The position numbers and the translations under genes were made by a program. Shown here piece after piece: positions 56,086-64,000 of a stretch of 64,000 nt of DNA (the stretch's first letter is position 1; every line of letters begins with the position of its first letter). The DNA comes from Cercis canadensis (Eukaryota > Streptophyta > Magnoliopsida > Fabales > Fabaceae), in assembly GCA_003255065.1 (NCBI GenBank), contig QAOA01007551.1:1222509-1286508 (forward strand). Direction: 5' to 3'. The notes beneath the pieces are model-generated. The model searched no databases. It saw only the letters and a list, made by a program, of their open reading frames with translations, and was not told the origin of the DNA.

Positions 56086-57461
56086 ATGGCTCTCAGTGAC
56101 TCATCTACTGAGAAACCCATATGCATAGAGAGTAAGAAGGTGCCAAATTGTTTGATACCCATTTGGGCAAATGCTCAAACACCATTTGCACTCCCATTTC
56201 TGAGAGTATCCAACTCCAAGTTCAACTCTTTAGTTTCTCCCGTTGTCAATTTCCGTGAACTTCGTAGATCAGTGACTTCAGCTGCTGATAAGTTTTTCAG
56301 ATTGGTGCACTTGCTCGCTTCGGAAAACCCGATTGTCAAGAAAGTCCTCTCTTTGTCTTCAGAATTTCACAGTTTATGCGTGCAGGTTATAAAAATCTTT
56401 CAACTTAATGGCTCTGCTTTCCCTTACTAGTTTTAAATAATTAATCAGCTTGAAATTCCCACTTGTACCGTATTGATCTTTCACTTCAGATTCGCTGCAG
56501 TAACTACAGCAACGCGAGCTTGCTGTCTAGTCACCATTTTGCTGCTGTTTTGCCTGGAGATTCAGTTGCAGGGCTTGTAGTGGCTAATGGGATACTGAAT
56601 TTCTTGAATATTTACAACACATTGTTAATTGTGAGGCTCGTTTTGACCTGGTTTCCAAACTCTCCTTCTGCCATTGTTAGTCCCCTCAGGTGAGCTTCCT
56701 TCATCTCAAAATTACTATTATGCCATTGAAAATATCAATCACATTGTCACTAGGAGAAGAAAAATGACATTGTGGGGACTAACTGAACAAGGTTTAAGAC
56801 CATTTAAACTAAAATACACAAAATTTTTGCATTGATATATACCTTCAAAAGCTGGTAGCGGTGCCTCCATGGCCAATTTATTTTAAAGATATGTTGCATG
56901 TCTAGCTCCTTTTGGAGCTTCTACCAAGATATTTACTTTGTAGGATAGAAGGTATCAAGTTTCAATGCTTCTTTATGGTTGTGTTTTTGGTGTTTCATCT
57001 ATTAATTTAGAGAAAGTACCAAATAAGAAGAGACATAGAAAAACACCACATAGGGAAAGAGTAACACTAGGCAGTTCCAAGCAAGTGCAGAACATTTAAA
57101 ACCAAAGCATGTTACTAATTTATTGATGCCTTATTTAGTTTCATTTGGTTGAAACTTCTATGTGTTTGATAAAGTTGCCATTATCTCATTCAGCACAATA
57201 TGTGATCCATATCTGAACATATTCCGCGGACTCATCCCCCCACTTGGAGGAACACTGGATCTGTCTCCCATACTGGCATTCCTGGTTCTAAATGCCTTCA
57301 CTAGCACTGCTGCTGCACTTCCTGCAGAGCTTCCAGTTACAGAAAACTCTCAACAAAGTCTTGCTCCTCGATCACAGTTCACTAATTCAACTACATCACA
57401 GAAGAAATGGATTAGAAGGCTTCAAGGGAACAAGTCAAGGACCAGTGGTGGTGCCAGTTAG
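56086..57461 (+). CDS. YLMG2: YGGT/YlmG family chloroplast membrane protein
   Basis: Three exons, 56086-56385, 56490-56689 and 57194-57461, join in frame to 255 residues. The YGGT domain has two hydrophobic helices: LVVANGILNFLNIYNTLLIV and LSPILAFLVLNAFTSTAAAL. Between them is the family signature with WFPNSPSAIVSP, STICDPYLNIFRGLIPP and LGG. An N-terminal region of about 120 residues, rich in Ser and basic residues, fits plastid import. Bacterial YlmG relatives act in cell division and septum placement; plant YLMG1 affects nucleoid distribution in plastids; the role of YLMG2 is unclear. I start at 56086 (MALSDSSTE). The frame is open upstream to 55969 but that part looks like leader. The head-to-head position with PAA2 matches the Arabidopsis order as I recall it (At5g21920 and At5g21930), which favours YLMG2 over YLMG1. 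Confidence 0.85.
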
Positions 57462-58881
57462 AATATACTGTTCATTTGTGCCTTTTGGCTGTTTATTTAT
57501 ATACACATTTTTCTTTTGTGCCTTCCTTATTGTGATAATTCTAGGCAACACAATTTTTGAGCTTTGATTCTTCAGATATGGAGAGTTACTTTACTTTCGG
57601 CTATTCCTCCTTGATTCCAGTGGCCAAACCATAAAATTTGATTTTGCCATACATTGGTGGTATATAGACCATCAATTAGATTCTTGGGCTATCTTCTTTT
57701 GTTATTCAATCTGAAATTCGTACATAAATATGCATGATAAATGTATAAAAAGTTCTTCGATGCAGTATTGGGTTATCATCTTATTGCCTCCAATTATGCA
57801 GCGTTATGATAGACTTTTTAACAAATGTTCAAACAAAGCCAATCACGAAATGTTGATGTTTGAATATTTTATTTGATTTACCTAGACACAAATTTATCGT
57901 TTTTGTTTTTGGTAGTTACAAATTAATCTGTTTACAAAGTGTACTGCTAACCTAAAATTAAATTAAACCGAATATTTCACATATTCATATGACAAGTTGT
58001 AGATTCGTTATGTATAAAGTCCTTCTAGCAAGATTAGGAGGACATTTACTCATAGTTGACATTTCTCCACATAGAACTCGCGTTTTAAACAAGAGTGATT
58101 ATTTAATTTATTGTGAGCATTGAGATAATTCAAATTATAGATTGTTTAAAAGGCAATTTGTCTTATTCAATCGACTTTGGCCGGGATTCTGCATTTTTTT
58201 ATAAGTCATTTTCATCTTGCGTGAAAAGGAATCAGATTCCCACTAAAAATTTAAACAGCATCGAATATTGAGCTTTGTTAATGGAGAATCTTATTCACAT
58301 CCATACAAATACAATGAAACAACCGGAGCTTCATCAGTAAGCTGCCAGCTCCGGTTTGTGCTGATAAAATACACTTTCTAACGTGAAAAAGGATTCCTTT
58401 CAGAAGATCATAGTCCGGAATTTTCTACCAAATCCATCTCTAAATTTCTCTTGCATTTTTTCTCTCAGTCTTCTTAGAGAGAAAAACTTTGTTAATCATA
58501 TATGACCTTCTGGCCACTGGGTACTACTACATTGAAGATAAATTTTTTATTATCCGTATAGTTTTGCTACATCAGACAGGGAACGCAGTTCTTTTTTGTC
58601 AAGTTATCTTGTATTTGACCCTTAACTAGATTGGCTTTCCCCTTTTAAACCCCCTTTTCCCTCTTCCCGAGTAATAAAGGAATAATGAGAAAAAAAAAAT
58701 AGAAAACCAAAATATTATTCATTGAGCCTCTGATCAACATGGGTTTAGGCGATTTACTGTTTACCCTGAAAAGTGGGATTCTCCTCACCACATCTTGGGT
58801 GGCTTCTCTTTAATAGTTTCATTCATCACACAAATACTAGCGGAAGAAAATTAACCCAAAAGGAACTCGTCTGCATTCTAA
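57462..58881. other. Spacer between YLMG2 and a small membrane-protein gene
   Basis: 3' flank of YLMG2, then AT-rich spacer. No gene, RNA or transposon end is supported. Confidence 0.45.
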
Positions 58882-59217
58882 ATGGAGGTTGGGGCTAGCA
58901 GCAAGAGAAGCAGATTTTCTTCATATGAGAGACTGGCAGCTATAGGCTTGGTGGTGCTAGCGGTGGCTTCTCCTCTCTATATAGACCGCAAAGCAGCGAT
59001 TGAGTTAGAGGAGGAAGAGGAATCCATTAATTTTGCCTTTTTGTTACCTGTACTGCTGTTTGTATTAATTTTGGCCATAGTTTTATCAGCTGTGCTGGAC
59101 CGGAGCTTCACTAGGTTTGATCGTTATTGGATTCACAGAGTTGGTGGTTCTTCTGGTGGTATCATAGTGATTCTGATAGTTCTTTTTCTGGTTTTGAAGT
59201 GTAAAGCGTCTGTGTGA
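58882..59217 (+). CDS. Small membrane protein of unknown function, 111 residues
   Basis: This is a single-exon open frame. It has a basic start (SSKRSRFSSYERL), a first hydrophobic stretch at about residues 18-33 (LAAIGLVVLAVASPLYI), an acidic linker (ELEEEEESI), a second at about 51-70 (AFLLPVLLFVLILAIVLSAV), a loop with DRSFTRFDRYWIHRVGGS, and a third at about 92-107 (GGIIVILIVLFLVLK). The regular hydrophobic-loop pattern, a normal coding composition and a stop right after the last helix support a real gene. I recall similar short plant-specific proteins without known function but cannot name the family. Topology with three passes is inferred. Confidence 0.7.
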   Translation: MEVGASSKRSRFSSYERLAAIGLVVLAVASPLYIDRKAAIELEEEEESINFAFLLPVLLFVLILAIVLSAVLDRSFTRFDRYWIHRVGGSSGGIIVILIVLFLVLKCKASV

Positions 59218-59486
59218 GGAGCAAGCAAAGCTCAAACAGTATTGTGAAATATAAAAACCCATGTAAGAATTTATTTTCTACCCTGTTTGTGGAGAACAGA
59301 GTAATAATTCTAGACTTTCTAGTTTTGGGGGATTTAAAAAAATTCTCGTGTTCTAACATTTTCCCCTTCCTCTAGCGCTAAAAGCATGTTTAGTAGGAGA
59401 GAAAATGAAACAAGTAGAGAGGAAAGAACGAAATTTGAGAATTTACTCCTCCTCCAATTCTCTCACTTTCACTCTTAACTTATATT

Positions 59487-59890
59487 TAGGCTTTTATGTA
59501 TTGCAAAGCAATATAAGCGAGTCCTGGGTTTGCATATGGACTTGATAACTTGCGTGCTGTTCTATTTTCGTTAATGACTGCCACCAACTTGTCCGCAGGG
59601 TTACCAATAACTTTTATTGCAAAGTTTTGATCCTCAGATAGGTTGGTTTTCATTCACATTTGAAATATGAAGCTAAGGGTAAGAAATCAAGGGATGACAA
59701 GAAAGAAGATGTAGGGATATGGTACTCTTGCAGTAAGACCAGCTGGTAGAAAAAGAAATCTGCATAATTGGATATCAAGAAGACAAGAATCCAGATATAT
59801 CAGAAGGGTTAAAAGGAGATGTCCAACCAATATACCATAACGGATTAAAAATTAGAATGAGCTCATATAGCAAACTAGATAATTCATAAC
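59487..59890 (-). pseudogene. Truncated copy of the GPI-anchored-protein gene at 62281
   Basis: Read on the minus strand, it codes VIGNPADKLVAVINENRTAR, KLSSPYANPGL and AYIALQYIKA and then stops at once, matching residues in the gene at 62281-62891. The two copies can be followed on through non-coding upstream sequence: 59487-59890 aligns with 62762-63195, with a shared segment attagaatgagctcatatag near the far ends. The copy lacks everything downstream of YIKA and lacks about 110 bases present at 62905-63020 in the other copy. It carries about 80 extra bases near 59660-59740. The small remaining frame is probably not functional. Confidence 0.85.
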
Positions 59891-60843
59891 TGGAACTAAG
59901 ATTAAAATTCCTGTCAAATATTTGCCTCCACAACCACAAGGAGTGGGAATAAGATACTGACTTACTCCATGAATGTCCTTTTTCTATATCCTTCCTTTTG
60001 CTTCTCTATTTTTGTCCTATAAAACCTAATCTAAGGAGAAGACAGAATCAGAGGCCAAATCGATAAAATGAAATGAGCTAAACAGGAGCCAAGGCACTGA
60101 CCAAAGATTCATGAAAACGGAAGTCCCATGACCGAAATCATTGTTGAGATCCTAGCAATACCCAAGCCACCGCAGTTGTTAATGTCTATCTCCAATGATT
60201 AACACCATAAACTATGGAGGAATTACCAAATTCACATAAGTGGCACTAGAAAGCATAGTTACCATATTTGCTACTACCCCTTTCAAACCGCATTGCGGGT
60301 GATCGTGGTATTCCTGTGTTCCAAATTTTCTATGGTACGCGATCTGGTAAGCAATGAGAAGAAAAATTGACCATTCTCATAAAGAATAGAGACACACTTC
60401 TTTGGTCATAAGGTGAGAAGCTAATGGGCTGATGTTGTTTATTATGTAAGTGCCAAACAATTATAGATCAGCCAACTAAATAATAGGTCAAATAGAACAG
60501 AATAGATCACTAATAAAAGGTTAATTTTTTGAAGTCTTGTGTGTATGCACACTCCGAGTACTAACTATCCCAAGTTCCCAACAAACCCTTTTTTTTTTTT
60601 TTTTAACCAAAGCAACCCGCGAATTTTGTAACTATGTCAGAAAGTAAAGCCCGAATCAACTACCACTTTAACGGTCGCTCTTGTTCAGCGCAGATATCAC
60701 CAAAAACAAAAGACAAATAATTAATCACAATAATTGTGATAGAGACAGTATCAAAAATCTAACCTTTACATTCTAGCAGAGCAAATTTTCATAATGAGAA
60801 AATCATATGCACAGCACATAGTCTTTTGATTAACCAAGATAAA
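59891..60843. other. Spacer upstream of the truncated copy
   Basis: AT-rich sequence with a T-run at 60591-60604. No gene supported; weak similarity to sequence upstream of the intact GPI-protein gene may extend a little further, but I could not follow it with confidence. Confidence 0.4.
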
Positions 60844-61167
60844 CTAATTGTTATGGCTATCATTATTTTGCTCATCGACATGGCCATGGGCGTCATCATT
60901 ATGATTATGATTATGATCAACGTCATCGGCATCGGAATTGTCAGCATTATCAACGAGGTCATCGGCATCGGCACCGTCAGCATCGTCGACGTCATCCTCA
61001 TCGTCGTCAGAATCGATATTAATGACCCCATTCACTATTTTGTATCCAGATTTAGCATCTATAATGGGATAGTTAAGATCAAGAGCAAATTTGGGGTTTT
61101 CCTCTTGTGCAATTCTGGAGCTTTGCTCATCATGCTGAGTTGTAGCCGGCGAAGAATTGAGATCCAT
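60844..61167 (-). CDS. Possible Asp/His-rich small protein, 107 residues
   Basis: An open frame starts MDLNSSPATTQHDEQSSRIA and continues EENPKFALDLNYPIIDAKSG, then enters a low-complexity tail with blocks such as DSDDDEDDVDDADGADADD and DHNHNHNDDAHGHVDEQNND. The first 45 residues have ordinary composition, which speaks for a real protein; the tail comes from GAT/GAC repeats. The open frame continues upstream to 61467, but that stretch reads like a leader. Repeats of Asp and His could bind metal, but nothing shows it. It may be a real small gene, a gene fragment or a chance frame over a GAT repeat. I do not recognise a family. Confidence 0.4.
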   Translation of the reverse strand: MDLNSSPATTQHDEQSSRIAQEENPKFALDLNYPIIDAKSGYKIVNGVINIDSDDDEDDVDDADGADADDLVDNADNSDADDVDHNHNHNDDAHGHVDEQNNDSHNN

Positions 61168-62280
61168 ATTGGTCCACTGCGAAAGAAGAAAGAAATTGAA
61201 AGTGGTGTGAAGGAATTTCAGGAATCCTACTTCCTGCTTAAGAAGAAAAAGGACGGCGGTCCGGCGCTGGAGCAAGCTTTCGTTCCCGCCTTTATGTACG
61301 CACCATGGGTTAGTGGCAGGATGGGCTCGGCCTCGGCCCATGAACCGTCTTTTTCTCTCATTTGGGTCTTGGGTCTTTGGATCTAAGCCATTGGGTGTGC
61401 TGTATGAACTTGAGCATACCAAAAAATAAATAAATAAATAGTTTAAGGATTCATGAGAAAATATCAAAATAAGACTCGTAGTATTTTAGATACCATATTT
61501 GGTATATGTCTTAAATATCTTAGTATCTTCCTACATTTATTGGTATTTGTAGTATTAGGTAATTTGTAGAAATAGAAAAGTTAGGGCGTGTGGAGAAATA
61601 GTAAATTTTTTAAGAAAAATGTGAGAGTTCGTTATTATTTTGTGTCTGAAATAATTATATATATAATAAAAATTAGCATTTTAGAAGTGGAAAGAAATAT
61701 GTCTTTGCGTTTAAATTGATAAAACCCATGCAAAAACTCAAATTGAGTTCATGGCCGCAAATCTGATCATTATAACTCATTGCTGGCAATGGGCGGAAGA
61801 GAGGAAATTGGAGTGAGAAATTTTTAATTAGGTAATTTGTAGAAATAGAAAATTTTTATTTAAAATTTTAAGTAGGAAAAGCGTGTGAAGAAATGGTAAA
61901 TTTGTTGTCTAAACATTTGAAGGTCTAATACTCAAATTTTATTGAATCAGGTGGGACGACATGGCATCTACCACATCTATCGAAGAGAACTAACCAACCT
62001 TCAATTAAATGGCTGCTATTGTGATTAAAACAAAAGAAGAAAAAAAAAAAAAAAGGCTCTGAGTCCCACATCAGAGTCAAACCAATACCATAAAAAATAT
62101 TAAATCAAAACAAGAAATAACGAAAAAAAAAAATAATTGGTATGGATCTCTTAACCAATTACAAATATCAACTATAAATGAAAAAAAGAAAGAATAGCTC
62201 AGGCCAAACCTGTTAAATACAACAAAGACGACAGAGGCCCCTCAATCATTTGGAAATCCTTACAATTTCTATCAGTACGA
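61168..62280. other. Spacer with a diverged direct repeat
   Basis: The segment with attaggtaatttgtagaaa at 61554-61614 recurs in diverged form at 61827-61905, with gcgtgtg-gaagaaat-ggtaaat-like sequence following in both. No gene is supported. Confidence 0.5.
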
Positions 62281-62928
62281 TCACAAACTAAAAGCAAATC
62301 CAAATGAAATCAGAACTGTAGTGGCTAATAGCCATATCCCACTGAGTTGAGACCATTCATTAGCACCACTGCATACATCATTAGCCCCACTAAAGCACCC
62401 AGGTCTTGTTATTTTAGCCACACCACCCTCAAAAGCAAAGCTGTTGTTGCTGTTAGGCTTGCCACTGCTGAACAACACACACCAGAAATAAGGAGATCCT
62501 CCATCAGTACCCGTCACAGCAGCTCCCACTTGAGTGTGATTTTTATTGTAAAGTATATCTAAGCTCTTCTGGTTTCTTATAAGGATTTCAGAAAATGCCT
62601 CAGGTGCATGGACATACTTAGACTGGCACCCAAGGAAACGACCAGTGACAGGAGCAAGTGTTGCAGCCTTAATACCACAATTTGGGGCAAAAGTTTCAGC
62701 AAATTGAGATTCAGGAGGCTTCTTGGCATCAGATCCCCCCACAGCACCACAATCACCCTCGTAGGCTTTTATGTATTGCAAAGCAATACAAGCAAGCCCT
62801 GGGTTGTCATATAAAGTTGACAACTTGTGTGCAGTTCTGTTTTCATTAATTACAGCTACCAACTTGTCCGCAGGGTTATCAGTAACTTTTACTGCAAAGT
62901 TTTCTTCAATTATGTCAGTGATGGGAAT
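62281..62928 (-). CDS. Predicted GPI-anchored secreted protein (5' end unresolved)
   Basis: The last exon codes TDNPADKLVAVINENRTAHK, then LSTLYDNPGLACIALQYIKA, ETFAPNCGIKAATLAPVTG, FLGCQSKYVHAPEAFSEIL, HTQVGAAVTGTDGGSPYFWC and, at the end, a Ser/Gly-rich stretch with the hydrophobic tail GIWLLATTVLISFGFAFSL typical of a GPI signal. There are eight cysteines and several N-glycosylation sites (NRT, NHT, NNS). It fits a plant family of glycoprotein GPI-anchored precursors of unknown biochemical role. The frame is closed by a TAA at 62929. An upstream piece coding LPDGQNPYYIV (near 63005-63040) is probably part of an earlier exon, but simple GT-AG joining in phase was not found. The signal-peptide exon was not located and may lie beyond 64000. 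Confidence 0.8.
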   Translation of the reverse strand: MPITDIIEENFAVKVTDNPADKLVAVINENRTAHKLSTLYDNPGLACIALQYIKAYEGDCGAVGGSDAKKPPESQFAETFAPNCGIKAATLAPVTGRFLGCQSKYVHAPEAFSEILIRNQKSLDILYNKNHTQVGAAVTGTDGGSPYFWCVLFSSGKPNSNNSFAFEGGVAKITRPGCFSGANDVCSGANEWSQLSGIWLLATTVLISFGFAFSL

Positions 62929-64000
62929 TTAGAGATGACATTAACGGGGAAAATACTAGTAAACACCAATGGAATTATATCATAGGAAAACACTCACAAC
63001 AATGTAGTAAGGATTCTGACCATCAGGTAGGTTGGTTTTCATTCAAGGGAAGATGGAAAAAGAATTCTCCACAATTGGATATCAAGAAGAAAATAACCCA
63101 AATATAGTAGAAGGGATAAAAGGAGAGGTCCATCTAATATATCACGAGGGATTAAAAATTAGAATGAGCTCATATAGCAAACAAGATACATATAACTAAA
63201 TCTCATCATTGAAACACACAATAAGTTTAGCATCTCTAAAAAATACTAGTGGAAAGGACTAAAAACATTCAATTAACAAAATATATGAACTGTTGAATAG
63301 ATTCTTTGAGCAGCTAAGGTTTCCTGTTTCTATCTTCCTTCTCCACTTCACCATGCCCAATTTTAATCTGGTTTTTGCTTGAATACCTGCCTACTTGCCT
63401 AGACATAGCTCCAACAACCAATTTATCTTCAATTAGTTCATAGGTCTCCAGTGGCCATTACGAACGCTAGAGATTCCTATGTCTACAACTACTTTATCCC
63501 ACTCTCAACTAATGCCAAATATAATCCCAAATTCTTAATGCTGCGTAACCATTATAGAGTGCACCATCAAATGAAATTTTAAGCTGATATTGTTGGTGGG
63601 TTAAATCAGGAATGGCCAAAATCCAAGCTATATTTGGTTCGGAGATACAGTCCCAGCTACAAGCCTACAAGCAAAAGAAGAAAGATTCAAAGAAGTCCAG
63701 TAGTTTTCCTCTTGTCCTGTTTTCCTGCATTATACTGAAAATCCAAGATCCCAATGTGAACGGCCCTCTCCTTATGAATTTCTTTGCCAATAAAAAGCAT
63801 TGGGAAGGAAAAGTTACCCTAAATGAAAGAACTTTTGCTAAGAGATCAAGCCTACACGAGTATTCTACCGGAATGAGATCTAGTCATAGAACAACTTCAC
63901 AATCAAACGCTGTCGTTATAGAGACTCATTTCCTTTAAATTTCAGAAGATGCATTCCTACATTTGGACATATCAGAAAGACAAACATCCAGAAAAAGTAA
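62929..64000. other. Upstream region of the GPI-protein gene, to window end
   Basis: Holds probable intron and upstream sequence of the GPI-protein gene. The first 270 bases are shared with the truncated copy at 59487-59890. The 108-codon open frame at 63612-63938 (+) has mixed composition (KIQAIFGSEIQSQLQAYKQK) and no family I know; I do not call it a gene. Confidence 0.4.

Noticed and set aside
63612-63938. 108-codon open frame at the window end (+)
   Set aside because: No recognisable domain, mixed composition, lies in the upstream region of the GPI-protein gene; not enough support for a gene.

Overview
The window is nuclear DNA from a eudicot plant. Genes are split by many GT-AG introns, introns and spacers are AT-rich, and every recognisable protein is a plant protein: chalcone-isomerase-fold FAP2, a GH9 endoglucanase, an OXS3-family protein, a class XI myosin, ERECTA, the plastid copper ATPase PAA2 and a YGGT/YLMG protein. 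I cannot name the species from sequence alone. Four single N bases (3354, 5952, 21847, 29472) mark closed assembly gaps. Two of them are flanked by near-identical direct copies.

Layout, left to right. At 1-3058 (+) is the 3' part of a FAP2 gene, followed by a 286-bp tandem repeat around an N. At 5394-7611 (+) is a secreted GH9 endo-beta-1,4-glucanase with eight coding exons. At 7612-12003 is a long AT-rich spacer with G-boxes, a TCP-type palindrome and a large fold-back element (11229-11600). At 12004-13487 (+) is a two-exon OXS3-family gene. At 14552-31290 (-) is a very long class XI myosin gene, convergent with the OXS3 gene. At 31291-34408 is a spacer holding a 360-bp Mutator-type MITE with a perfect 9-bp target duplication. 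At 34409-42297 (-) is ERECTA, with a decayed duplicate of one leucine-rich-repeat exon inside an intron. At 42298-47409 is an AT-rich spacer with a tRNA-derived SINE and a diverged tandem duplication. At 47410-55677 (-) is PAA2, arranged head to head, across about 400 bp, with a YLMG2-type gene at 56086-57461 (+). At 58882-59217 (+) is a small membrane protein of unknown function. At 60844-61167 (-) is a possible Asp/His-rich small protein. At 62281 to about 63050 (-) is a GPI-anchored-protein gene whose 5' end I could not resolve. A truncated copy of that gene lies at 59487-59890.

These are independently transcribed plant genes, not an operon. The one pair with an evident shared context is PAA2 and YLMG2: two chloroplast membrane proteins that probably share a bidirectional promoter. 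I found no new multi-gene system. The most interesting signals are the ERECTA pseudo-exon, the truncated GPI-protein copy, the three small transposable elements, and the assembly-made duplications that could mislead gene counts.
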